A stretch of 36,340 nt of DNA from a virus. Both the position numbers and the translations under genes were made by a program. Below are positions 20,275 through 27,376 of the stretch, piece by piece (the first letter of the stretch is position 1; every line of letters starts with the position of its first letter). Below the pieces are notes generated by a model. The model worked only from the letters and a program-made list of their open reading frames with translations, made no database searches and was not told the origin of the DNA. The stretch is from IMG/VR virus record IMGVR_UViG_3300046311_000100, positions 1 through 36,340 of that record, one strand, 5' to 3'.

Positions 20275-20654
20275 CTATCAAAGTTTTTAACCTGGTACAT
20301 GCTCAGGCTCGTTCTGGGGCATTGCAGGCCGTTAAGGAGGCTTTAGAGGGGCATCAGGTAACGGTTGGCCCGCCTAAGAGAACGAAGGCGCAAAACAGGC
20401 GCTATTGGGGGCGCGGAGTATTGGCACAAATAGCGGATCAAGTGTCAGTTTTTGGTAAGAAGTACAGCGCAGAATCGTGGCATGAAATGTTTAAGCGTAG
20501 ATTTTTGGGCGTATTGGAGCTGCCAAGCGGTGATATTGTTGGTAAAAGTAGCGCAAACCTAAACAAGTCAGATTTTTCAGAGTTCAGTCAAAAGGTAGAG
20601 GCTTATGCCGCTACTGAGTTGGGTGTGATTTTTGTAGATTTGTACGAAGGCTGA
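20271..20654 (+). CDS. ninB: NinB-like recombination protein (lambda Orf family)
   Basis: A 127-residue protein with a TTG start; TTGGAG lies 5 bases upstream and the TTGA overlap with the previous stop supports it. NinB features are KRTKAQNRRYWGRGVLAQIA, a KYSAESWHEMFKRRFLG block, GKSSANLNKSDFSEF and the C-terminal VEAYAATELGVIF. Lambda NinB/Orf is a recombination mediator that binds ssDNA and SSB and helps load recombinase. It fits the ERF and SSB encoded in the opposite operon. Family assignment is strong by motif. Confidence 0.88.
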   Translation: MTIKVFNLVHAQARSGALQAVKEALEGHQVTVGPPKRTKAQNRRYWGRGVLAQIADQVSVFGKKYSAESWHEMFKRRFLGVLELPSGDIVGKSSANLNKSDFSEFSQKVEAYAATELGVIFVDLYEG

Positions 20655-20709
20655 AATTATCCCTATCAATGTATTCGACCTATGACGGCAAGAATATGTT
20701 TTTTAAAAT

Positions 20710-20723
20710 TGGCAGCATTGCCA
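20710..20723. promoter_or_regulatory. short dyad upstream of the second HTH gene
   Basis: TGGCA-gcat-TGCCA lies 23 bases before ATG 20746, downstream of an AT-rich TTTTTTAAAATT stretch. It may be an operator or a small hairpin in the 5' region of the HTH gene. Weak evidence. Confidence 0.3.
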
Positions 20724-20745
20724 CAAAACAGCGAGCAAAAAGACA

Positions 20746-20946
20746 ATGAAAACGGGAAAACAAACTAAACCACAGTCCAACTTAACGCCATTGAACGAAA
20801 ATCGCCTAAAAGTTCTGATAAATCAAAAATTATCAGTGCGAGAGATTGCTGAGCGTTTCGGCGTAACGATTCACGTGATACGCCACAGAATGATTCGATT
20901 TAAAGCTGAAAAACAGGAAGAATTACTTGCAGCAGTTGCAAAGTGA
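20746..20946 (+). CDS. small helix-turn-helix protein (late regulator candidate)
   Basis: A 66-residue basic protein. Residues 29-50 (LSVREIAERFGVTIHVIRHR) make a good helix-turn-helix of the type found in resolvases and phage regulators. Lys-rich segments lie at both ends (MKTGKQTKPQ; FKAEKQEE). It is the last gene of the rightward early operon and is followed by a large terminator-like hairpin, the position of late-gene activators in many temperate phages. That role is inferred; it is small, so it may act as a dimer or with host factors. Confidence 0.65.
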   Translation: MKTGKQTKPQSNLTPLNENRLKVLINQKLSVREIAERFGVTIHVIRHRMIRFKAEKQEELLAAVAK

Positions 20947-20967
20947 TGATAGAATATTAACCATCAG

Positions 20968-21064
20968 GCGCGGCAAAGAATGACAATTTAGACCCTTCTG
21001 GTTCTGAATCTCACCGGGTAACCGGGCGTTGCCGCGCAGAGATTTAGAACCAGAAGGGTTTTTT
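20968..21064 (+). terminator. very long terminator hairpin with potential pseudoknot
   Basis: Arms 20992-21012 (begins ACCCTTCTGG) and 21039-21059 (ends CCAGAAGGGT) pair over 21 bases, 20 Watson-Crick and one G-U, around a 26-base loop, followed by a run of six T (21059-21064). This is a strong intrinsic terminator. The loop contains TTGCCGCGC (21029-21037), which is exactly complementary to GCGCGGCAA at 20968-20976 upstream of the stem, so a pseudoknot or a competing fold is possible. It follows the HTH gene and separates the early operon from the structured region downstream. A regulated terminator or small RNA 3' end are both possible. Confidence 0.8.
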
Positions 21065-21448
21065 CGTCTCAGATTAGGCTGACGGTCTATCGGGTTTTGG
21101 GGTGGCATGGGAGTAGCGGTTGGAAGTCAAAAGATGTAGACCCGCAGCACCACCCCTACAACGTTCTTACGTCGGCTGAAAACGCGCAAAGAAGTATTCA
21201 CAAGCGCAGCGAGGTCTCTGGTTATGTTGTCCGCGATTCAGTTTTCGGGTAGCGACATAATCGGACTGGGTCGAGTGACACGCTTCAGTAGAGCGGAAAG
21301 CCAGTCTAAGCAGCTTCATACTGATAGAAAGCTGCCCGGCAACAACTCAGTTGGCTCCGGAGGTAAGAAGGCTAAGTCCAATCTTGACCGATTGGCTTGG
21401 CATTCTCCTGCACCCCTCAAGCCTAGTTTCACCAGAAGTAAGGCACCT
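21065..21448 (+). other. non-coding stretch with several potential RNA stems
   Basis: No gene is supported here; a frame from 21224 runs in phase into the DUF5710 gene, but its sequence looks unnatural and the DUF5710 domain begins at ATG 21449. Potential pairings: GGTCTA (21084-21089) with TAGACC (21137-21142) crossed by GGGGTGG (21099-21105) with CCACCCC (21150-21156), a pseudoknot topology; a 9-bp stem 21222-21230 with 21252-21260 (two G-U); and GCAGCTT (21310-21316) with AAGCTGC (21329-21335). Together with the terminator before it and two further structured stretches, it may be a non-coding RNA or a long regulatory leader. No known RNA class is recognised. Confidence 0.45.
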
Positions 21449-21793
21449 ATGCGCATCAATTTAAGAGTTCCATATGCTAGCAAAGACCAGGCAAAGGCGC
21501 TTAATGCCAGGTGGGATTACGAGCTACGCACTTGGTACATAGAAGATATAGAAGATTTGACACCCTTCATTAAATGGATTGACCGCAGCGCTGGTCCATG
21601 CGGTCAGCCAAAAGAGATTAGGCCGCCTAGCATTAAAGACAAAGCAAGGTGGGAGAAAAATCAGGCTATAGTCAAAACGACCATTGCTACAGAGTGCCGA
21701 TTATTTTGGTGTAACTGCAATTCTTTAGCTTGGGAGCACTGTGAGCACACCGAAAAAACAGAAGCAGGCGCCTGTGCAGAAATGCTGGCTTAA
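21449..21793 (+). CDS. DUF5710-domain protein
   Basis: A 114-residue protein. Residues 2-43 (MRINLRVPYASKDQAKALNA, then RWDYELRTWYIED) match DUF5710, a small domain seen in phage and plasmid proteins and often fused to DNA-processing domains. The C-terminal half has a Cys/His cluster (ECRLFWCNCNS, EHCEHTEKT) that may bind zinc. I choose ATG 21449 because the domain starts there and GTAAGG precedes it. It is an isolated gene between two non-coding stretches. Function unknown. Confidence 0.7.
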   Translation: MRINLRVPYASKDQAKALNARWDYELRTWYIEDIEDLTPFIKWIDRSAGPCGQPKEIRPPSIKDKARWEKNQAIVKTTIATECRLFWCNCNSLAWEHCEHTEKTEAGACAEMLA

Positions 21794-22180
21794 TATTGAG
21801 ATGCCGCGCAGTCCCGGCTTTGGGCGTAATTACTGAAAGAAAATCATGGACCGATAGCGCTTTATTGACAAACCCGGCGCTTGAGAGTTCTACAGCGACT
21901 CACAAAACAGGCAATCTATACTGACGGTAGTCTGGCCCACTTGACGGGTGCCTGATAGTTTGAATGTAGCGTTAAGCGAGTAGCAGTCCTTCTGGATGGC
22001 TAAGAGATTCCAAAGACACCAAGTGCGGTGGTGTCAGGAAGACTCGGGGTTGTCCTATGGGCAAATTAAAACTCTGGAAAAGATTGTTTTGGCGAAGCGT
22101 ATTTGTAAGTGTCGTGTAAGACAAGCCGCATACAATACACACATGCCAGCAATTTTGCAGGCTCTTACAAAGGAAATATT
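21794..22180 (+). other. non-coding stretch with a hairpin and a 20-codon micro-ORF
   Basis: About 390 bases without a convincing gene. A 7-bp hairpin GACACCA/TGGTGTC lies at 22015-22021 and 22029-22035. A micro-ORF at 22057-22119 would encode MGKLKLWKRLFWRSVFVSVV, a cationic amphipathic peptide preceded by GGGGT; it could be chance. A frame at 21996-22184 has no natural look. Near the end, TACAAT (22133-22138) might be a -10 for the outer-membrane protein gene but lacks a good -35. Promoter and RNA roles remain open. Confidence 0.35.
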
Positions 22181-22672
22181 ATGAACTTCTTTAACAAAGT
22201 GTTGACCGCAACATACATAGTCGCCATTTTGGCAATGACTGCTGTATTGGCAACAGATGCAAAGGCGGACACGCAGTACAGCACAATTATCCACTTAGCC
22301 AGCAAGCATGGCTCAACCGCCGACAATTACAAGTTTAACGAAGTAAACCCCGGATTCGCAATCCGAGCAGAGTTTGACCGTGACCTGTCAATTCAAGGCG
22401 GAGTTTACAAAAACAGTTACAAAAAAACAACAGCATATGCGGCGCTGCAATACACCCCTGTTAAATTGGGCAATGTCCGATTCGGTGGCTTTGCGGGTAT
22501 GGGTACAGGATATACTGCGCACAGTGTTGCTAATGTTGGGCCTCTATCAGCCCTGGCGGGCGCAATGGCGGTTGCCAATTTTGGCAAAATGTCTTTGACG
22601 TTTCGCGGGGCGCCAAAATTGGGCAGCGGTACCGCTTCAGTGGTTGCAATAGAAGTGGGTTATAAATTTTAA
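22181..22672 (+). CDS. secreted outer-membrane beta-barrel-like protein
   Basis: A 163-residue protein with a signal peptide (MNFFNKVLTATYIVAILAMT, cleavage probably after AKA at residues 27-29) and a mature part of alternating beta strands ending in an aromatic residue, IEVGYKF, as for outer-membrane barrels. Blocks such as SIQGGVYKNSYKKTTAYAAL and VRFGGFAGMGTGY resemble proteins I recall from other phages of Gram-negative bacteria. AAAGGA lies 7 bases before ATG 22181; upstream starts are rejected because they precede the signal peptide. It stands alone between non-coding stretches, like a moron. A role in altering the host surface or in superinfection exclusion is inferred. Confidence 0.75.
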   Translation: MNFFNKVLTATYIVAILAMTAVLATDAKADTQYSTIIHLASKHGSTADNYKFNEVNPGFAIRAEFDRDLSIQGGVYKNSYKKTTAYAALQYTPVKLGNVRFGGFAGMGTGYTAHSVANVGPLSALAGAMAVANFGKMSLTFRGAPKLGSGTASVVAIEVGYKF

Positions 22673-23029
22673 TATCACTACAAAACAAGCTACAATTTAA
22701 AAAAACAACCCTCATAAGCGGCAAACACACTGTCGTGCGCCGGGGGCAATCGGCGCAACTCCTTAAGCGAATACATAAACGTTAGTGTGAGGTATGTGAA
22801 CAGCAGCAAGCCAGTCGAAAGATAGTCTGATGGCCTGCACTTATTTGGTAAAAGATAAATTGGCAAACGATTGCAAAAAAACTAATATTCGTGTAAAATT
22901 AAGAAGCTGGCAAACTAACAGTTTTAGCCTTAAAGCAGACAAAGCCCCGTGCACATAAAATACGGTGGCATAAAAATACTGCGCGAAGGTGATATGTAAT
23001 TTGCCAGCAACCCAAACATTAGGATAATC
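22673..23029 (+). other. structured leader upstream of the packaging genes
   Basis: About 360 bases with no gene. At 22726-22797 a pseudoknot-capable set is visible: CACACT (22726-22731) with AGTGTG (22784-22789), ACATA (22773-22777) with TATGT (22793-22797), and an inner perfect hairpin GCGCCG/CGGCGC (22737-22742 and 22751-22756). Further on come GATAGTCTGA and a partly paired GCAAGCCA/TGGCCTGC. A promoter candidate lies at 22871-22899. The crossing helices and the AAGATAGTCTGA string recall a group I intron core, but I cannot build a full intron. Confidence 0.4.
22871..22899 (+). promoter_or_regulatory. candidate promoter for the packaging/virion operon
   Basis: TTGCAA (22871-22876), a 17-base spacer and TAAAAT (22894-22899), the last preceded by GTG. 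It faces the 70-residue gene and terminases with about 120 bases of leader. The match is moderate; late phage promoters may also need an activator. Confidence 0.4.
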
Positions 23030-23242
23030 ATGGCAGATTTAAAACAATTAATGGCAATGATGGGCATTAGCTCGGCAAACCCGTCAATGGGTGGGGGTAT
23101 GGTTGGGCAAGCAGCTCAAAAACTAGGCGGACGCGGGTACCAGTTATATTTGCAGGAGGCCCAAGCATTGGGTCAGCCAGCAATTACACCTGAAGAGTTT
23201 GCAAAAATGCAACAGCGGCCAAAAGGCTTATTGGCCTTATGA
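23030..23242 (+). CDS. hypothetical small protein before the terminase genes
   Basis: A 70-residue protein, Met/Gly/Gln-rich: ADLKQLMAMMGISSANPSMG, a Gly-rich stretch and then a helix YQLYLQEAQALGQPAITPEE. TTAGGA precedes the ATG. No recognised family, although short proteins of this kind are common immediately upstream of phage terminases. It overlaps the next gene by ATGA. Confidence 0.6.
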   Translation: MADLKQLMAMMGISSANPSMGGGMVGQAAQKLGGRGYQLYLQEAQALGQPAITPEEFAKMQQRPKGLLAL

Positions 23243-23427
23243 ACTCTCCGGCGCGGTGCGAATGCAAAAACATGAAAGAGTTTTACAAGTGCGCGTATGG
23301 CTGTAAGCCAGGAGACTCGGTACAATATTGTAGAAAGAAGTCTGTTGCGACGGCTATTTGTAAGCCGCCAACAGGTGTTGTTGGGTCGCCACTTGCAAGT
23401 CCGCTATTCAGGCAGTCCATTACGTAA
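23239..23427 (+). CDS. hypothetical Cys-rich small protein
   Basis: A 62-residue protein with six Cys (RCECKNMKEFYKCAYGCKPG; QYCRKK; AICKPP), which could form zinc sites. Starts on an ATGA overlap with the preceding gene. No known family. The overlap and Cys spacing support it, but the C-terminal third looks low-complexity. Confidence 0.5.
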   Translation: MNSPARCECKNMKEFYKCAYGCKPGDSVQYCRKKSVATAICKPPTGVVGSPLASPLFRQSIT

Positions 23428-23475
23428 TAAATTGGAATAGTGGTATTAAAACTACAATGGTTTTAGGTGGTTTAG

Positions 23476-23781
23476 ATGGCTAAAGCAAAAGGTAGCGCTA
23501 AAGTAGGCGGCAGGGTTGCCGGAACGCCCAATAAGAGCACCGTCGAGTTTCGAGAGACGGTTACTATGCTGCTAAGTGATAACGCCGCAAACGTGGCTGT
23601 ATGGCTTGCGAAGGTTGCGAACGGTCATGGCGATGTAAGGGCAGACCCAGCGAGGGCGTTGGACTTGATGGCTAAACTGGCCGAGTACGCAGCGCCAAAG
23701 TTGAATCGAACTGAGGTGTCTGGCATTGCGGGCGGAGCGCCGATTGACCATAGCTTAAAAGTGACATTTATCTCTAAATGA
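23476..23781 (+). CDS. terminase small subunit-like protein
   Basis: A 101-residue basic protein: GRVAGTPNKSTVEFRETVTM near the start, a GR/GTPNKST motif frequent in phage small terminases and related DNA-binding proteins, then a helical repeat (NVAVWLAKVANGHGDVRADP, LDLMAKLAEYAAPKL). It is located directly before the large subunit with a 4-base overlap. Small terminases recognise the packaging site and regulate the large subunit. Assignment rests on motif and position. The family is diverse and I would not exclude another DNA-binding protein. Confidence 0.65.
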   Translation: MAKAKGSAKVGGRVAGTPNKSTVEFRETVTMLLSDNAANVAVWLAKVANGHGDVRADPARALDLMAKLAEYAAPKLNRTEVSGIAGGAPIDHSLKVTFISK

Positions 23782-25025
23782 ATATAGAGCTGCCATCAAA
23801 GCTAAGCCCATTATTTTCTCCGCGCCGCATTAAAGTTGCTCACGGAGGGCGCGCGTCCTCTAAGTCCTGGGGGTTTGCCAGGGCCCTGCTCATATTGGGC
23901 GCTCAAAAGCCACTTCGAATACTTTGCGCCCGAGAGGTTCAAAAGTCTATCAAGGATTCAGTTCACCGATTGTTATGTGACCAGATTCAGGCGCTTGGCA
24001 TTGGTCACTTGTATGAAGTGCTAGAAACAGAGATACGAGGAAAGAATGGCACGTTGTTTCTATTTGCCGGGCTGTCTACGCACACTATCGAGTCAATCAA
24101 GTCGTTTGAAGGTGTAGATATTTGTTGGGTAGAAGAGGCTCAGAACGTAGTAAAGCGTAGCTGGCAAATTCTTACGCCTACGATTCGTAAGGCGGGCTCT
24201 GAGATATGGGTTACTATGAATCCAGACATGGAGACCGACGAAAGTTATCGGCGGTTTGTAGCTAATGCCGACCCCGATTCGTTCGTTGTCCAAATGAACT
24301 GGCAGGATAATCCTTGGTTTGGAACCGAGTCAGAGGGTGAGCGCCAGGACACATTGCGCCGCGACCCAGAAAACTACGCAAATATATGGGAGGGCCAGCC
24401 CAAGCGTACCGCTGAAGGCGCTATCTATAGGGGTGAGGTTGAGAGAATGTACGCCGAAAACCGAGTTCGCCCTGTACCATATGATCCGTTGCTTAAAGTT
24501 CACACAGTCTGGGATCTTGGCTGGAATGATGCAATGACAATTGGTTTATGGCAGCGTCAAGGCGGAGAGGTTAGATGCATTGGTTATATAGAGGATAGCC
24601 ATCGAACTCTAGATAGTTATATAGCAGAGCTTGAAAAGAGCCCATATCGCTGGGGTACTGATTACATCCCGCACGATGGCCGCGCACGTAACACTCAGAC
24701 CGGGAAAAGCACAGAGGAGGCATTACGCGCAATGAGGCGCAACCCCTACGTGCTAGACCAATTAGGAGCGGAGGAGGGTATACGAGCGGCCCGGATGATG
24801 TTCCCGCGCGTTTACATGGATATTGATAAGACAGAGCGCTTGCAGGAGTGTTTAAAGCGTTATCAGCGTTCTATCAACACTACAACACGCGAACCAGGCG
24901 CGCCATTACATGACGAATTTAGTCACGGAGCCGATATGTTCCGTTATGCCGCTATGGCTGTAGAAAAAATGACTAATGATGAATGGGGTGATAAAATAAG
25001 CTATCCAACATTGGGCTATAGATAA
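23778..25025 (+). CDS. terL: terminase large subunit (PBSX/Terminase_3 type)
   Basis: A 415-residue protein. The ATPase has Walker A at 23-30 (GGRASSKS), Walker B at about 113-121 (VDICWVEEA) and a coupling MNPDME motif. The nuclease half starts near TVWDLGWNDAMT, with a second acidic motif in DYIPHDGRARN and a C-terminal HGADMFRYA. The type matches PBSX XtmB / Terminase_3 with its C-terminal RNase H-like nuclease. It pumps and cuts DNA at the portal; this class is generally linked with headful packaging. Starts on an ATGA overlap and ends on TAATG with the portal gene. Confidence 0.95.
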   Translation: MNIELPSKLSPLFSPRRIKVAHGGRASSKSWGFARALLILGAQKPLRILCAREVQKSIKDSVHRLLCDQIQALGIGHLYEVLETEIRGKNGTLFLFAGLSTHTIESIKSFEGVDICWVEEAQNVVKRSWQILTPTIRKAGSEIWVTMNPDMETDESYRRFVANADPDSFVVQMNWQDNPWFGTESEGERQDTLRRDPENYANIWEGQPKRTAEGAIYRGEVERMYAENRVRPVPYDPLLKVHTVWDLGWNDAMTIGLWQRQGGEVRCIGYIEDSHRTLDSYIAELEKSPYRWGTDYIPHDGRARNTQTGKSTEEALRAMRRNPYVLDQLGAEEGIRAARMMFPRVYMDIDKTERLQECLKRYQRSINTTTREPGAPLHDEFSHGADMFRYAAMAVEKMTNDEWGDKISYPTLGYR

Positions 25026-27376
25026 TGAAATATAACAAGTCAGAGTTATCGGCAATTCTTGAAAAAGAATTAAAGCAAGCTCTTGGTGCGCCGGGCACAG
25101 AAATAAGCCGCATTAGGTTGCGAAACTTACAGTATTACAAGGCGGAGGCCACTGGTGAATTGGCCGGGCCAGACATCCCAGATAGGTCATCAATTGTAGC
25201 TAGCGATGTTGCCGACACCATCGAATGGATGATGCCAAGCTTATTAAAGCCGTTTGCGACATCCCAGGACGCTATGGAGCTGGAGGCGCGGCGACCTGAG
25301 AAGGCATCAATGGCAAAAATGGCCAGTGAGTATTTGCGCCTTATCTTTTGGAAACGTAATCGCGGCTTCTCTTTGCTCTACAACTGGTTCAAGGACGCTT
25401 TGATTCAAAAGGTTGGGTTTACAAAAGTTGTATGGGAGGAGGTTGAGGAGGATGTTGAGGAGTCATACAGTGGCCTCCTTGCAACGCAGATTCAGGACAT
25501 GATGCAAAGCAATGAAATAAGCATCATTGAGCAGGAGGCTTATTTAGAGACCATTCAAGGCCAGCCAATACAGCTATACAACATCAAGGTCAAACGTGTA
25601 GATCGTCGTGGGCAATGTAAAGTAATGCCATGCCCACCTGAAGAGATGCGCGTACATCCGCGCTCGCGCTACGGAGAGCCATTGAGCTTTATTGCGCACG
25701 TTTTTTATAAAACAAAGCAGGATTTAGAGGCTGATGGCTACGATACAAAAAATATATCCAGCGAAGACGGTTGGGGTATGGAGCAGATTGAGCGCGCGAG
25801 CACGCAAACGCCGTGGTTCTTTGATGGCTCCGACGGAGAAATGCAACGATATCAGTGCAGTGAGTGCTACATTAAGCTAGACCAGGATGGCGACGGCATA
25901 GCAGAGTGGCGGCGCGTCTTCCTTATTGGTGGCACTGTAATGGAGGATGAAAAAGTTGACGATCATCCATTCGTCTATTTCTGCCCAATTCCAATGCCAC
26001 ACGTGTTTTTTGGCATGTGTCCAGCGGATCAGGCGCTAGACCCGCAACGCCTAAGAACTAGCCTGCTTCGCGCCGTCAGTGACAACGTTTACTTAACCGT
26101 AAACAAGCGTACAGAGGTCGTTGAAGGCCAGGTAAACATGGATGACCTGCTTAATTCGCGGCCCGGCGGAGTGGTTCGGGTTAAGCAGCTAGGCCAAATG
26201 CAGCCGTTTAATCAGGGCTCGCTTGATTCGTCCGCGTGGCAAATGGTTGAGTGGGCCGAAAAGTGGAACGAGCAGCGTACGGGCTTTACTTCTTATTCAA
26301 AAGGATTGACATCCGATTCGTTGAACCCGACGGCTACCGGCGTGGTTACGATAACAGACAAGGGCGACCAGCGCACCGAGCTCATGGCTCGCGTTGCCGC
26401 TGAAACCGCCGTGCGCGTACTTTTCGAAAAAATGCTTAAGTGCATATGCCGCTATCAGCAAAAGGCCGACCAGGTAGAGCTGTTTGGTCAATGGATTGAG
26501 ATTGACCCGCGCGAGTGGGTAGACGCTTTTAACGTCAACATCAATATTGGCCTGGGTACGGGCAATAAAGACCGCGCCGCTCAAGTTATGCAAAGCGTGA
26601 TGCAAATTCAGCAACCAATGATTGTCGGTGGTGTATTGCCTCCGCAAGCAGCTATTATGGCGGCTCGAAAATACGCTGAAAGTGCTGGCGTAACAGCGCC
26701 TGAGACATACTTCCCAGATGCCGTGCCACCACAGCCTAGACCCGACCCTGAGCAGGCTAAAATGCAGGCGCAAATGCAAATTGAGCAGGGTAAAGCGCAG
26801 GTAACAATGCAGGTAGAGCAAATGAAGGCTGACCTGGCCATGAAATTACAGGCCCACGAGCAGGAAATGCAAGCCCAGCAGAATCAGCACCAAAATATGC
26901 TGGACGAAAACCGCGCGCAACAGCAAAGTATTATGCAGGCTCAAATTGAAGAACAAAAGAATCAAAAAGAGTTCCAAAAAGCCGAAATGGAAATGATGTT
27001 GGCGAAATGGAAGGCTCAGCTAGAAAGTGACACAAAGATTGTGGTTGCAAAAATATCTGCAAATAAATCTGTTGAAAATGAGTATTCGACTGATGTTTCA
27101 ATGGGGCAAGAAATTTCTGAAGAAGAAATGATTGAGCCCCAAGTTGAGCAGGTTAATTCTCAGGAGGGAAATTTACAGGCAATAAGCGACACGGTTAACG
27201 CTAATGTTGCCGAGCTAATAAACAACCAACAAATTGCACAGCAGCAAATGCTATCTACAATGTTATCTGCTTTGATAAGCAATCAAAAAATCGCTCAACA
27301 AGAAATTTTATCCGCCATAAATAGACCAAAAACATTGGTGCGCGGCCCAGATGGAAAAGTAATAGGAAGTAAATAA
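25025..27376 (+). CDS. portal protein (large, podovirus type)
   Basis: A 783-residue protein. The N-terminal 110 residues (GPDIPDRSSIVASDVADTIE, then WMMPSLLKPF) and later PCPPEEMRVHPRSR are typical of the large portal family of P22-like and related podoviruses. The stem/clip core is at about 300-540 (CPADQALDPQRLRTSLLRAV; GFTSYSKGLTSDSLNPTATG). The C-terminal 200 residues are Gln/Met-rich coiled coil, longer than needed for the ring and reminiscent of a portal barrel. Twelve copies form the DNA channel at the capsid vertex. It is preceded by terL and followed by a TAATG overlap with the next gene. Confidence 0.9.
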   Translation: MKYNKSELSAILEKELKQALGAPGTEISRIRLRNLQYYKAEATGELAGPDIPDRSSIVASDVADTIEWMMPSLLKPFATSQDAMELEARRPEKASMAKMASEYLRLIFWKRNRGFSLLYNWFKDALIQKVGFTKVVWEEVEEDVEESYSGLLATQIQDMMQSNEISIIEQEAYLETIQGQPIQLYNIKVKRVDRRGQCKVMPCPPEEMRVHPRSRYGEPLSFIAHVFYKTKQDLEADGYDTKNISSEDGWGMEQIERASTQTPWFFDGSDGEMQRYQCSECYIKLDQDGDGIAEWRRVFLIGGTVMEDEKVDDHPFVYFCPIPMPHVFFGMCPADQALDPQRLRTSLLRAVSDNVYLTVNKRTEVVEGQVNMDDLLNSRPGGVVRVKQLGQMQPFNQGSLDSSAWQMVEWAEKWNEQRTGFTSYSKGLTSDSLNPTATGVVTITDKGDQRTELMARVAAETAVRVLFEKMLKCICRYQQKADQVELFGQWIEIDPREWVDAFNVNINIGLGTGNKDRAAQVMQSVMQIQQPMIVGGVLPPQAAIMAARKYAESAGVTAPETYFPDAVPPQPRPDPEQAKMQAQMQIEQGKAQVTMQVEQMKADLAMKLQAHEQEMQAQQNQHQNMLDENRAQQQSIMQAQIEEQKNQKEFQKAEMEMMLAKWKAQLESDTKIVVAKISANKSVENEYSTDVSMGQEISEEEMIEPQVEQVNSQEGNLQAISDTVNANVAELINNQQIAQQQMLSTMLSALISNQKIAQQEILSAINRPKTLVRGPDGKVIGSK

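Noticed and set aside
21224-21448. N-terminal extension of the DUF5710 gene
   Set aside because: The translation up to 21448 has no protein-like features, the domain begins at ATG 21449 with its own SD, and the stretch holds RNA-like stems.
22801-22850. Hammerhead ribozyme (CTGATG and GAAA both present)
   Set aside because: The order and spacing are wrong, the last A of CUGAUGA is missing, and no stem II joins the two motifs.
22690-23030. Complete group I intron
   Set aside because: Only the P7-like string and crossing helices are suggestive. No P4-P6 set, no homing endonuclease and no interrupted gene is visible.
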